A program made the translations under genes and the position numbers. From Liolophura sinensis (lineage: Eukaryota > Mollusca > Polyplacophora > Chitonida > Chitonidae), in contig NC_088302.1 of assembly GCF_032854445.1 (NCBI RefSeq), forward strand, positions 16,113,338 to 16,177,337: 64,000 bases of DNA. Direction: 5' to 3'. The notes under the pieces are model-generated. The model ran no database searches. It was not told the origin of the DNA and saw only the letters and a program-made list of their open reading frames with translations. How positions within the stretch are numbered: the stretch's first letter is position 1; each line of letters opens with the position of its first letter. Of this stretch, positions 44,935 to 58,204 are shown one piece after another.

Positions 44935-45095
44935 CTGATAAGCCTTATATGGTGAGAGTCCACATCTAGAATTCCTTAAGTAAACAGAGCAGATCTTACA
45001 CCCTTGGTGATGGGATGAAAAAGACAAACGCTATACTCCAGGATAGTCGGTTTACATATCCACATAACATATCCTATACCTCAGGTTCCTACATC
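44935..45095 (+). repeat. internal diverged direct repeat, left copy in unit B
   Basis: CTGGATTTCTGATAAGCC, CCACATCTAGAATTCC and ATATCCTATACCTCAGGTTC parallel 45645-45820 (TTTCTGATAGGCCCTATA, TATCGAGGATTTCTCC, AGATCCTATACCTGATGTCC). In C the pair is 54150-54310 and 55435-55600. A lost both copies in two deletions. Confidence 0.65.
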
Positions 45096-45299
45096 GAAAA
45101 ACATCTGGCAAGAAACTTTGGCTGGATTTAGGAGCAGTCAGCCCAACTGCAAATGAACAAAGGTCAAAACGACACAGATATGTAAGATATGCGTGCGGGC
45201 TGTATTGTAATCGTGATGATATGTGAACTACCTATTTAGGAATTGAACCGTGGACAAAGATTTCTAGGGAATATCCTTTACTTGACCTTATCAGGATAT

Positions 45300-45575
45300 G
45301 CATGTTTCCCACATAAACCCTTTTTAGGCAATGACCACATTGTCTTTAAGCTTGGCGGTAAGGGGCTAGTGCAACGACTGGTTGACGCGTATCAGTTTAA
45401 TGGCTCGGGCGACACGGATTACTTGCCTTCGGTCTCAGTGAAGGAGCACTAGATAAAGCAGCGGTGGAAATCCATCCTGCAACAAGGAGGCACATTACAT
45501 GCACTCTAAGAATTCCTTCGTTGTCATATAACTGAAAAAGTGTTATGTACGACGTTAAACCCCACTTACTCACTG
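45300..45575 (+). mobile_element. dispersed SINE-like element in unit B
   Basis: Contains TTTAAGCTTGGCGGTAAGGG, ATCAGTTTAATGGCTCGGGC and ACTGAAAAAGTGTTATGTAC, then GTTAAACCCCACTTACTCAC. Its 3' end is the same ATGACTGAAAAATTG...GTTAAACCCC tail used by the minus-strand SINE nearby, so the two families share a tail. Confidence 0.85.
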
Positions 45576-46182
45576 TATTTAACACCTCTGGTTTCCTCGC
45601 TTTACCAACTATACAGCACACCCTTGTTAGGGGCAGATTTTCTGCTCGATTTCTGATAGGCCCTATATTGTAAAAATTCCTATCGAGGATTTCTCCCTAT
45701 ATACCTTTACGTAAGACAGAGCATATCCTATATCTTAGGTAATGTAATGAATAAAACAGCCGTTGGATTTAAAAACACATGGGTTTTATATTCACATTAC
45801 AGATCCTATACCTGATGTCCCTGATGAATATTACATTGGCCTAACTATAGATTCTCTTCATGTAATGGCGCAATAATTCCTCCAGTAACATAAGGGCCTA
45901 GTACTTTCGTTCAGTAATTATTTGGATTTAGAGCCGGCGGTCAGATTTTTGGACAGAGCAAATCAGGCAGGCAACGGTGAAACCCCGCCTACAGGTGACA
46001 TACCTCCTGACTTCAGGTTACTGTCGAATTGGCGACAGCTGGATTCGAACGATCGACCCAAACAATTCAGACATCCAGATTGATGGTCTTGCAGGCAAGA
46101 CTGTGACTTAAGCATCTGTAAGTTTGTGAAGTAGGCCTACCCGATGAAGTGTGCTGGCTTTCTTAGAACATAATTAAAGGCG

Positions 46183-46370
46183 TACAGCACAGAGAGTAAA
46201 ACCAGAAAAGCCACGACAGTGTGATAGCCGACAAAAGCTCGCACCTAACCGGTAAAATACGGCCTCTTGTCAATTTATCTCAGTCAGCTTTTCATTCTAA
46301 TTGTTCATGTCAATGCATAAATACAAAGCAATTTACAAGCCCCAGGCACTACCCAGTTTCTACCACCCAT
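46183..46370 (+). repeat. dispersed AGCGACGACAG repeat in unit B
   Basis: AACCAGAAAAGCCACGACAG, TGTGATAGCCGACA, ACCGGTAAAATACGGCC and TTTATCTCAGTCAGC match the family at 8508, 24665 and 32575. Confidence 0.8.
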
Positions 46371-48639
46371 AAGCCTAACAGTCACACCTGACAGTACACT
46401 ATTTCTGTGTCGAGTAACATAAAAGTGAATTTGTGCAGATAATGTGCACATGGTGTGCCGATGTTGCGACAAGTTATCGACATGAGCTGAACATTACTAG
46501 CACATTAACAGTGTGTAACGGCCTCGGGCTGACCTTATGAGAGCAAATAACTCACAATGTCGTACAAAGGATTCTTCTCAGAAGCCTGTTTATTGTAGTA
46601 TATTCAGCGTAGAAAATTTCTCCTGTTTATGCAACTCGAAAATGGCCTCCATCAACTTTCAGGTAACTGCCTTTCCCCTAATGTTGTCTACTTTCATCAT
46701 CAGTGACATAAAACTGATCACAGCCTTCCTGGCTATTCCCACTACACGTGCTGTTATCTCAACAAGTTAACGACCTGTCACATGTTTGTGTGTCATGTCA
46801 AATATCTCACCCATCGTTCCCGGAAGACAACTCCAGTAACACCGGAGAAAGGCTATTAAGCCTTAGGCCTCCTAAAATCGAAGGATGGGATGATTCCAAA
46901 AAAGGTCATGAATTCGTTTCAGTAGCCACACAAATACAAGTGTATAATATGATGAATGGTATATTAACATATTATCCACTAAAAACTCCTTTGTCGTTAT
47001 TTGCTTTCACTTCTCTCACATGACATCAGTTATTTTCTTCATGGGTCAGACGTCAAATTGTACACTGTATCCGCCCAATTTATTGCCAGCATTTTGGGAG
47101 CAGTTTTAAATTTAAGACGATCCCTACATAAACTCTAACAGCTGTGTTCCTGTCTACCTTTAACAGCCGATCCATTCTAACGATGTGTATTTAGTCCTGA
47201 CATTTCCATGGACAGTCTGGACAATAACGATCTGAGAATTCATGGAAACACGACAACAACAGTTAAAAACGATATGCAGAAAAGACATACAGCCTTTGGA
47301 ACACTTGTTTGACATAATTACACTTTTTGAAAACTTTCTTTATGAGTTTAAAAAAATAAAATAAGTAGACATCTACATGTAGTGAGCAAACGTTTTCCTT
47401 TTTCAACCGTTGAGAGCTTGACCAGTTTGTACTGGTCAGTTTAAAGGCCATGCACAGACCTGGCCTCTGGCCACATAATGAATCGACTAGGCCTTGACCA
47501 CTTAGCGCAATGGTTCGGCGAAAAACGACTTCATGATTTGTAATGAGATCCAATGTCGTCCTCCACTGCGCATGTTTAAAGGCAAAGAAAATTCTAAAAC
47601 GAAGTATGTATTAGAAAAAAAGACCATTAAAAACTGTTCAGGAAAATTGTTGAGTTTTTACAATTTCCTTAAACTTTTCTGACCACAAAGGGAACAGGGA
47701 CGTCACATACGTTTTTTTCTACCTAATACCTAGATTAGATTGCTACATTTCATGATTCAAATGCTTAAACGTATAGATCTATGAATGTATTCGCTGATTT
47801 TAATTTGAAACGAACTATTTCAGGCAAAACGGACAGATTTGACATAACTGATACTTTCTGGGACACCTCAGACCTCCACGGAATCTGATCTTTTAACACA
47901 ATTTTACTTGGTTTGAAAAATCCTGAAAAAAACAACATAATTTTCCACCTATTTTTCCGGATTTTAATGGTTTTTATCTGATATATAGTTCATATTAGAC
48001 TTGTGTTAGACGCTTTATCCGAAGTAGCAGATGTCTGACTGGACTAAAAGCTTTCAAGATGACCCCAAAACAGTGTGCTGATTACGTGACACTAAGAATT
48101 GGTGAGGAACATATAATCTAAGCCCACAGTGAATTGAACTCGAACGTCTACAGACAGACTAAATCTTCAGTTGTCCATAGTAACTAGGTCAAGGCCTGTT
48201 TCCTTTGTCAACTCAAGATACCCGAAATTCCCACGCTTTAGCATTTAGGAACATTACGTTTGTTAATGCCCAAATAAGAAAAAAAACCCATAACGCCTCG
48301 TAGATCTGCACAACGTAATCTTGGCAGAATAGCTCGACACAATCGGTAAAACTGAGGCACCGGTACATAGTGTGTACATATTACACGCAAGATTTAGAAT
48401 CATGAACCTTGTCTGGCTCATATGGAGTGCACCCAATACAGTCAACTGATCATAACCTTTAATGATTTTTTTCCGCAAAATGTTTTTTCTTCTTTAATAA
48501 ATAAACCGTGGCTTCCAATTCTGGAAATCGCCTAGTTAACCCTCACCAGGACTGAGTTGATTGAGGCCCCAGGATACATGAAGAATGCACCCTTGTGAAA
48601 CATTGCCGCCATGCCTAGCTAACCCTGTGTGGGAAAGCT

Positions 48640-48830
48640 GTAAAGTAAAAACCACAAAATGTGTCAAGGTCTCGGCAACCTTCTACATCACCACCAAACC
48701 GAAGACAAAGAGACGGATTTTCAAAGCAACCTTATCGCTGCCTTGGGAATTTCCGTCACTGTCATTACGAAACACTCCAGGAAGGTACATGTAATTTCAA
48801 CCAAATCATAACTACCTTGTAGACTGTAAG
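48640..48830 (-). repeat. GGTAGTTACGA dispersed repeat in unit B
   Basis: Same block and site as in A, nearly unchanged. Confidence 0.7.
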
Positions 48831-49254
48831 CGTTTGGGAGCCATGCCTCCGCCATCAATAAAACTGGTTAGCTGCTTCAATCTTCTACGTAATTACCTTC
48901 ATGTTACGTCTGTTTGATTCTGTTGAAAAAGGTGTTAATGGCTGTTCTGGATAATTTGGTACTTTTGTCGTGGGGCGTGTTTATACACCCAACTGACCGA
49001 TCAAAGCTCACAACTCAGTAACATTGGGATTTGTCACCACATTCGCCTTTTCAATGAAAATCAAGTTTTGTTACTTCTATTATCATATCGCTTAACGATA
49101 ATGCGAAAATTAGTCTAGCTTACCCGATTTTCATATATACGACGAGTACGTCATTTTCATGTACCAAACTTAGCACTGTAATAATCACCCGGTAAGACGT
49201 TAAGGTAAATATAATTAAAATCATATCGTTAAAGCTTTGAAACTTCATTTAACG

Positions 49255-49351
49255 CTTTCTGGTTTCCTCCCATCATAATGTTGACCACCGTCGTATAAGT
49301 GCAATATTCTCTTCTTATTTTCAAAACACCAATCAAATCAAATAAATAATT
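49255..49351 (+). mobile_element. 5'-truncated SINE in unit B
   Basis: Same remnant and site as in A (CTTTCTGGTTTCCTCCCATC ... CACCAATCAAATCAAATAAA). C is truncated before this point. Confidence 0.87.
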
Positions 49352-50659
49352 AATGCTGTCAAACAAATACAATGGCTCATCAAGAAAATATCCGCGTTTA
49401 CTTGTATGTGGAGAAATATCATTAAAGAAGAGTGAAGCAGTTAGTTCAACGTTCTAGATCATGTTAACACCTTAACAGTTGACCATTTGGGAACATACTT
49501 TGTGGCAAAGTACATTCCATTCGACAAAACATATTCATCATGGATGAAGGTAAACTTTGGAGTCTACTAACGACGAGATATCAGTTTCCGTCTCCAGACC
49601 GTGGGCAGCTTGTCTGTATCTTGACCTCCACATATTTTTACCTTGCGTAAGTTGCAAACATCATTTATTTGAAAAGCGCAATTACTTTAACCAACAATCC
49701 AGCCCACCCTTTCCGTGCGGATTTTTACTTTCTTCCCAAAGAGCACAAAGTCAGATTAACCTACCTCCGACAATTTATTGTGATTATGACAAGATTAGAA
49801 CAATATATTGGTCTGATGAGTCCACAATAAACTACAACATCCGATGACATATGAGGGTTTCAATATCCCTTGTCTACGTCTCCTTACATCAGTGAGGCTC
49901 CATACCTGGCGAAGCGATCTCACAGCAACAGTGCATTCTGCGTTTGCAAAATGGGTTTCCAAGCTCTGGTGTACCGAAAAAAGAGTGTCGATATCGTAAT
50001 TAAATACAAACTTAGCGCCTCTGCTTGGAATTTCAAAACCAGTTTACCCGTCTAGAAGATTGTGGCTACTGGCAGAAATCTATTTCTTTTTATTTCAGGA
50101 TTGCTGTCAAAGTGGCCCTCGTTCATTATGTGGACATCGTTCCTTTGAACTCAGTTCCTTGGGCCCCAACTCTAGCTCCGGTTTACGTTCTCCGGGTGTT
50201 TAATTATGTTATAATCGGATATAAACGTTTTACTACCAGACAGAAGATGTGGATAGATAAACATTGCTATTTAGATACCCAACAGGTCACAAATAAAATC
50301 ATACTGGGATGTGGAACTTTGCACTAAGATGTGGCTAAATGACATTAACTCTCTGGGGTAGATGGGTGTAAGTTTCATGGATACACAACAGGGACAAATT
50401 TTCTGTTCTCGGTTAGCCTTTATACCAGATTAAAATGATATTCTTTATTCGTGGAAATGAATCATTTATTTGAAATTCTAAACGCGCATGACGTCATTCC
50501 AGTATAACTGCCTAATTGGTCATCATATCTGCATGATTAATCGCCACATAAGAAATATTATCACGTAACACGAAGGAAAATGTTATGGCAACTGCCAAAT
50601 ACTTTGTTACTGGGAACTCTCCACTTTATATAAAGGTTAAATACTGCTATCCATCATGA

Positions 50660-50839
50660 ATGTTTCTGTACCGTTTTGCACCTGGTTTCTCTTGGGACAG
50701 AGATAGCACTTTAACTTCGCTACATCGGAGAACATTGCAATTTGAAAATCTGGCAAGAAATTGTACTAAGGCAATGGAAAGACTGATAAGGAAAGGTAAT
50801 TTTAATTGCACAATAGCAAATTGCTATATATGCCACTAA
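50660..50839 (+). other. small open frame at unit C start (59 codons)
   Basis: Counterpart in C: MFLYRFAPGFSWDRDS, LARNCTKAMERLIRKG, stop at the same place as B. A block with the same protein-like pattern (HLERNFTKVQQRLITKG, 54361-54411) occurs further right in this unit. The segment therefore belongs to a dispersed family that may once have coded. Confidence 0.15.
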
Positions 50840-51993
50840 TTCCAGAAACCCATAGAATTGGTTAATCAGAGATTCGGGTTAACACAACCAATGTGATTTA
50901 AAAATCTGAAAAGTTTGTTATCATGGCAAACTTAAATGGTGTCAATACTCTTACGAAGATTGAACTATACACTAATGGGAGTTGTTCGATCATGTCTGAG
51001 TTTTCCCCACGGCTGTTGTCGAGTTGGCCATAACAACACCTTCTATTTCAATCAGCAGTAATATATACATTTAACTAGTCTGTAACAAATTACATGCGAG
51101 GTAGTAAGGCTCTCCTGATTCTCTCCTGAACTTACAATCGGAAGCTGGCATAGAACTAATTTCAGCTTTGAATATCCTTGGCGTTTTTACAAGATAGAGT
51201 TACGGGAATGTTTTACCGATGCTCTGATATATATTATTGCGTATTATTTTCGGTAATGCTGTAAAGTACAGGTAATGGTGATGGCACAGATGGCTTTGGC
51301 ATCAGTGATCTATGAGGTAAAAACTACAAGTACAGTTCAAGAAAATGGAGAAGGGTAGAAAAACTGTTTTCCTGAAAATACGCCATAATGGCTCTTGGCT
51401 AGGGAAGTGGATGGACTACCATACTGTCCCAAAGTACATTAGAACTATGAGCAAGATAATGAGGTAGCATGACGTCAACCACAAGTCAAAATAAATAAAC
51501 ATATTTTTCCAAAAATCGGAGAAGAGTTATTTTAGAATACATCTTGGTACTGGAATTAGATGAACATATACGGTGTGGTAGGTCCGCCAAAATGTCATCT
51601 TTGACAAACACGAGCAGTTAACATGGGCGGATTCACCTAAAAGTCGTGCAAGAATTCCTTAGTAAACAATTTACTTCAAGTCAGTTGGATGTTTGTGCTA
51701 GATACTTGTTTGATTAAAAGTAAAAGTGAGAAAAATGTTAGCATCAAATACAGTACACAGTACACAGTACACAGAACTCCCATCCGGGAAAGATAATGTT
51801 TGAAATGCCTTTCACCGATCTGATATCTTATCTTTTCACACTCTTTAAAGCATAATGCGTGTAAGAGAACAATTCTTCATGTGGAAAGCAAGGTATGCCA
51901 TTTTGATAGCTTATTGTTGGCAAATTTCGAAAATAATGTAGTATGGTATTTAACATTGAAAAATCAAGTAATATCAAGCCGGCTTGTGCCAAA

Positions 51994-52104
51994 ATGAGTT
52001 CCTTTTTCGAGGACTTTCAAAGTTTTGAAGGCTTTGAAAGCCTTTCAACGAAATTACGGTATCTTCAATATTCCCAAAGGTTAGAGGAATCCTTAGTACA
52101 AAAG
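51994..52104 (+). other. candidate first coding exon in unit C
   Basis: Same 37-codon frame as 42876-42986 with one amino-acid change, and the same AAG|GTACAT donor-like end. Confidence 0.17.
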
Positions 52105-52300
52105 GTACATACTGTATTTTCAATAACCCCCACGACTCGCTGAAGCAAAGTAAAACACTTTGAAGTGCTGATCACTAGTATTGGTCATGTATTGAGTCAT
52201 AGATGTGCGGTTATAATCAATGCAATCACTTAACGATTTGTCCAAGTCACTCTGTTTAAATGCCTTAGTTACTTTCCTTGTTATCCTAAGAAAGCTGCAG

Positions 52301-52432
52301 CACACTAAAGTTGAACAGAGACGAGGGTACAGAGATCAGGTTTTCGACCCGTCACGTAGACCTCACGCTCTGCGTCTGTGCGGAAATTACACTAATCCGA
52401 ATGAAAATACAACTCAGAGGAAAAGCAAATAA
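52301..52432 (+). other. candidate second coding exon in unit C
   Basis: Same 43-codon frame as 43173-43304 with one amino-acid change near the end (QRKSK for QRESK). Confidence 0.15.
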
Positions 52433-53756
52433 ACCAGTAAAAATGGAAGAGGAAATGCAATGCCATTAAAATACCCATATCCCATGCCATCCATTATTTC
52501 CAGTAATAACCAGTAAAGGCTTCTCTCAAATGGCGTACCAATTTTCCTGCCCTCCGGGCTCAGGCGAACATGGCCATTCACAGCTTAATAAAGAACAATG
52601 TGCCTAGAGAGCAGAATGTGACACAAACAATGGATTTAAATCTCACCTTGATCTACAGGATGTAAAATACATTCCAAAGCACTTATCTCAAGTACTGAAT
52701 TCACCGATTTCTTTTCAAAACTAACAAACGAGCAATTCTTTCTACGAACCATCCAGAGCCAACTGATTAGCCGTAAAAGATGTTAACTCTCATTGAACAT
52801 GAATTTCGCCAGGACTGAACAGAATCCAACGAACATAAATCTGTGCAGGAAAAGGCAGGGTATACGTATTTTCTCTTGTATTCATGTACGTGTGGCTTAT
52901 CATCCAAGAACACTTCTCATAGCAATAAATTTTTCTTTCCTGATATCTTTAACCTAAGAGTGACACAATCATGTAGCGTTCTTGTCTAATGTAATTCTGT
53001 CTTTCTAGTGATATCTTGCACTCAAAGTGGTAACACTCTACTTATGTATTGCAACAGAACAACGGTCAATCCAGCTTGCACCCGAGTCGCCAATGTGCGG
53101 GAAAATGTAACCCATTCACCATTCACTGAAAGGGTGAAGTAAACATTAGAGGATTACAACGTACCACAATACAGCACACTGAGACTTAATTCCAGCAACT
53201 GTTGAACAATACTTCGAACTGTTCTTAAAGAACGTCTTGACACATAACTTTTAGATGTCACCATCTCATCATCTAAGCTCCCAATATGAGCTTAGTATTC
53301 CAGTTCTATAATACTTTCCAAGACGTTTTGTCCAAAAAAATCGATGCGGCCATTAATAATCAATGAGGATAACAAAGTATTTGTACAATTACAATCATAA
53401 ATAACAGCATTTTTGTAAGCTTGAGCAGTCCTGTGCTGCTCAAGGTGCTTTCCGTGATACCACGTTTTCTTCTAACACAGGGGATGCACTTGGAACCACA
53501 TTGCAGTGGGAAATAGCCGGCTCTGGTTCACAAGAGAAATATGACAAAACCATCCAGAAAGAAATATGACAAAACCGTTCACTAAAAAGAATCATAATTG
53601 ATAACTGACACTTAAAAATTCTGACGTTAGGGTAAAGCAATCTTAATGGTTTTTAATTGTTGTATTCCTCGAGGCAATTTTATTGCTAAGATCATTCCAA
53701 ATATTATTTCCACGCTTGTTACCACAAAACAAAATTCTAGAGTAACAGTAACATGC

Positions 53757-54119
53757 ATGAATGAATGTTTGGGGTTTAATGTAGTACTTAGCAATTTTTC
53801 AGTCATATGACGACGAGGAGTCAATAAGTGTGTGTGTATATAGTGTGTCTTCTTGTGGGAGGGCAAGTCTATGCCCCCAACGTGCTGCCGCCACTGGAAT
53901 TTCCTGCCAAAGACACCAGACATGACACTCCACCAAGCTACACTGTACTGACACCAGGCGAACCAATCCTGTTTCTTCGTTCTAATCTCTTAGTGGTAAG
54001 CGCCATACGTGACAGCAACAAGTACCATTTGTAAAGTCTTTGGTATGACCTGGCCACGGTTTGATCCTGGTTCCCCGACATCGAGGCAGACGTTCTAAGC
54101 ATTAAGCCACCAAAGTGGT
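53757..54119 (-). mobile_element. tRNA-derived SINE in unit C, minus strand
   Basis: Same element and site as 44541-44904, with head, body and (CATT)n tail present. Confidence 0.92.
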
Positions 54120-54302
54120 AAAATCTTCATCAAGTCGGGAGCTGCTGGATTTCTAATCAGCCTTATATGGTGAAAGTCCACATCTAGAATTCCTTAAGTA
54201 AGCAGAGCAGATCTTACACCCTTGGTGATGGAATGAATAAGACAGACGCTATACTCCAGGATAGCCGGTTTACAGATCCACATATCATATCCTATACCTC
54301 AG

Positions 54303-54385
54303 GTTCCTACATCGGAAAACATCTGGCAAGAAACTTTATTAAGCTTCCTACATCGGAAAACATCTAGAAAGAAATTTTACCAAGG
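54303..54385 (+). repeat. 41-bp tandem duplication in unit C
   Basis: TTCCTACATCGGAAAACATC followed by T..AAGAAA(C/T)TTTA occurs twice in a row. B has a single copy at its deletion edge (about 45086-45117). Confidence 0.85.
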
Positions 54386-55069
54386 TACAGCAAAGGCTTA
54401 TAACGAAAGGTGTAACTTTACTTGCACAATGGTAAATAGTCAACGTTAGTTTCTTCGATGATACCAAGACCTCCCACCCCGTCCGACTCCTCCCCCCTCA
54501 AGAACTTATAGTATGTTTATGTCATTCAATTTAGTATTTACTCTATTATATGTTTATTAAACCATGTAATTCACTAGTCCTCTTAATTGCGCATCAAAGT
54601 GTCGAAATAACAAGTCAAATGTATTAAGTAACTATATTGTACATGAAAGGTGAGCAGTGAAAAAGTTAAACAAACCCTATACCGCATCTCGGGTTTGTAA
54701 AGACCATGGAGGTAACGATGCTAAATAGGTTTGTAAAACAAAACCCAGCATCATCACAATGATTTACTCAGAGGACGAAATAAGATCTGGGAAGACATTT
54801 CCCCATCTTAGTGTTTTTATGCTCAACAGACCATTTGTGGGTTTTAAATGAGGAGTGTAAATGAAAATTACCTCATGTAGCTTTGACTGGATTTAGGAGC
54901 AGTCAGCCCAACTGCAAATGAACAAAGGTCAAAACGACACAGATATGTGAGATATGCGTGCGGGCTGTATTGTAACCGTGATGGTATGTGAACTACCTAT
55001 TTAGGAATTGAACCGTTGACAAAGATCTCTAGGGAATATCCTTTACTTGACCTTATCAGGATATGCATG

Positions 55070-55350
55070 TTTCCCAAGTAAACCCTTTTTAGGCAATGAC
55101 CACATTGTCTTTAAGCTTGGCGGTAAGGGGCTAGTGCAACGACTGGTTGACGCGTATCAGTATAATGGCTCGGGCGACACGGCTTACTTGCCTTCGGTAA
55201 GTCGTCTCAGTGAAGGAGCACTAGATAAAGCAGCGGTGGAAATCCACCCTGCAACAAGGAGGCACATTACATGCACTCTAAGAATTCCTTCGTTGTCATA
55301 TGACTGAAAAATTGTTCAGTGTAGACGTTAAACCCCATGCACTTACTTAC
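55070..55350 (+). mobile_element. dispersed SINE-like element in unit C
   Basis: Same element and site as in A and B. It keeps ATGACTGAAAAATTGTTCAG and GTTAAACCCC followed by ACTTACTTACTCACT. An 86-codon frame starting MTLSGYACFP runs through it but is a property of the repeat. Confidence 0.87.
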
Positions 55351-55952
55351 TCACTGTATTAAACACCTCTGGTTTCCTCGCTTTACCAACTATACAGCAC
55401 ACCATTGTTAGGGGCAGATTTTCTGCTGGATTTCTGATAGGCCCTATACTGTAAAAATTCCTATCTAGGATTTCTCCCTATAAACCTTTACGTAAGACAG
55501 AGCATATCCTATATCTTAGGTAATGTAATGAATAAAACAGCCGTTGGATTTAAAAACACATGGGTTTTATATTCACATTACAGATCCTATACCTGATGTC
55601 CCTGATGAATATTACATTGGCCTAACTATAGATTCCCTTCATGTTATGGCGCAATAATTCCTGCAGTAGCATAAGGGCCTAGTGCTTTCGTTCAGCCATT
55701 ATTTGGATTTAGAGCCGGCGGTCAGATTTTTGGACAGAGCAAATCAGGCAGGCAACGGTGAAATCCCGCCTACAGCTGACATACCTCCTGACTTCAGGTT
55801 ACTGCCGAATTGGCTACAGCTGGATTCGAGCGATCGACCCAAACAGTTCAGACATCCAGATTGATGGTCTTGCAGGCAAGACTGTGACTTAAGCATCTGT
55901 AAGTTTGTGAAGTACCTGATCAAGTGTGCTGGCTTTCCTAGAATAAAATTAA

Positions 55953-56150
55953 AGGCGTACAGCACAGAGGGTAAAACCAGAGAAGCGACGACAGTGTGGC
56001 AGCCGAGAAAAGCTCGCACCTAACTGGTAAAATATGGCCTCTTGTCAATTTATCTCAGTTAGCTTTTTACTCTAATTGTTCATGTCAATGCATAAATACA
56101 AAGCAATTTACAAGCCCCAGGCACTACCCAGTTTCTACCACCCATAAGCC
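55953..56150 (+). repeat. dispersed AGCGACGACAG repeat in unit C
   Basis: AACCAGAGAAGCGACGACAG, AACTGGTAAAATATGGCC and TTTATCTCAGTTAGC; same site as in B. Confidence 0.8.
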
Positions 56151-58204
56151 TAACAGTCACACCTGACAGTACACTATTTTTGTGTATCGAGTAACATAAA
56201 AGTGAATTTGTGCAGATAATGTGCACATGGTGTACAGATGTTGCGGCAAGTTGTTATCGACATGAGCTGAACATTACTAGCACATTAACAGTGTGTAACG
56301 ACCACTGGCTGACCTTATGAGAGTAAATAACTCACAATGTCGTACAAGGGATTCTTTTAAGAAGCCTGTTTATTGTAGTATATTCAGCGTAGAAAATTTC
56401 TCCTGTTTATGCAACTCGAAAATGGCCTCAATAAACTTTCATGTAACTGTCTTTCCCCTAATGTTGTCTACTTTCATCATCAGTGACATAAACCTGATCA
56501 CAGCTTTCCTGGGTACTTCTACTACACGTGCTGTAATCTCAACAAGTTAACGACCTGTCACATGTCAGATATCTCACCCATCGTTCCCGGAAGACAACCC
56601 CAGTAACACCGGAGAAAGGCTTTCAAGCCTTAGGCCTCCTTAAATCGAAAGATGGGATCTTTCCTAAAAAAGGTCATGAATTCGTTTCAGTAGCCACACA
56701 AATACAAGTGTATAATATGATGAATGGTATATTAACATATTATCCACTAAAAACCCGTTTGTCGTTATTTGCTTTCACTTCTCTCACATGACATCAGTTA
56801 TTTCCTTGATGGGTCAGACCTCAAATTATACACTGTAGCCGCCCAATTTATTGCCAGCATTTTGGGAGCAGTTTTAAATTTAAGACGATCCCTACATAAA
56901 CTCTAACAGCTGTGTTCCTGTCTACATTTAACAGCCGACCCATTCTAACGATGTGTATTTAGCCCTGACATTTCCATGGACAGTCTGGACAATAACGATC
57001 TGAGAATTCCTGGAAACAAGACAGCAGCAGTTAAAAACGATATGCAGAAAAGACATACAGCCTTCGGAACACTTGTCTGACATAATTACACTTTTTGAAA
57101 ACTTTTTTTATGAGTTGAAAAAATAAAACAAGTACACATCTACATGTAGTGAGCAAACGACTATTTCTTTTTCAAACGTTGAGAGCTTGACCAGTTTGTA
57201 CTGGTCAGTTTAAAGGCCATGCACATGCCTGGTCTCTGGCCACATAATGAACTATCGAAAAATGACTTCATGATTTGTAATAATTCCAAACCAAAACAAT
57301 GAACTCATAATGAGACCCACTGTCGTCTTCCACTGAAGCGATCTATTTCAGGCAAAAAGTACAGATTTGGCATAACTGATACTTTCTGGGTCCCAGCCTA
57401 CCTCCATAAAATTTGATTTTGTGACACAATTTTACTTGGTTTGAAAAATTCTGAAAAAATGAATTAATTTTCCATCCATTTTCCGGGATTTTAATGATTT
57501 TTCATCTGATATATACTTCATTTCAGAGTTGTCTTAGACGCTTTATCCGAATATCGTGTTAGAGCATGGGAGGTAACAGATGTCCACGTACTGAACTAAA
57601 AGCTTTTGAGGTCACCCAAAAACAGTGTGCTGACTACGTGACACTATGAATTGGTGAGGAACATATAATCTAAGCCCACAGAGAATTGTACTCGAACGTC
57701 CGCAGACAGGCTAAATCTTCAGTCGTCAATGGTAACTAGGTCAAGGCCTGTTTCCTTTGTCAATTCAAGATACCCGAAATTCCCACGCTTTACTATTTAG
57801 GACCGTTAAGTTTGTTAATGCTCAAAACGAAAAAAACCCAACGCCTCGTAAACCCTGTCTACAAGTCCTCTTGGCAGAAAAAGTCCGATGCAATCGGTAA
57901 AACTGAGGCATCGGTACATAGTGTGTACATATTACACGCATCATGAAGATGCTAGCACAAAGGGTTACCCTGCCTGGCTCCTATGGAGTGCACCCAATAC
58001 AGTCAACTGATCATAACCTTTAATGTGTTTTTTTCCGCAAAATGTTTTTTTGTTCTGTAATAAATAAACCGTGGCTTCCGATTCTGGAAATCGCCTAGTT
58101 AGCGCTCACCAGACCTGAGTTGATTGAGGCCCCAGGCTACATGAGCAATACACTCTTGTGAAACATTACCGCCATGACTAGCAAACTCTGTGTGGGAAAG
58201 CTGG

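Larger units (their letters stand above)
41504..50613 (+). repeat. tandem unit B (about 9.1 kb)
   Basis: Second direct repeat, same order of blocks. Private losses: about 95 bp at 44297 (matching 53422-53515), about 545 bp at 45117 (matching 54338-54882), about 105 bp at 49180 (matching A 39950-40066), and 66 bp at 50252. The last two cannot be checked against C. On the left it shares indels with C. From about 46.7-47.6 kb rightwards it is closest to A. Confidence 0.95.

Noticed and set aside
49805-49850. CTGATGAGTCC in unit B, resembling a hammerhead ribozyme core
   Set aside because: The second half (GGAC-GAAAC) and a closable stem II are absent; only CATCCGATG follows. The word alone can occur by chance.
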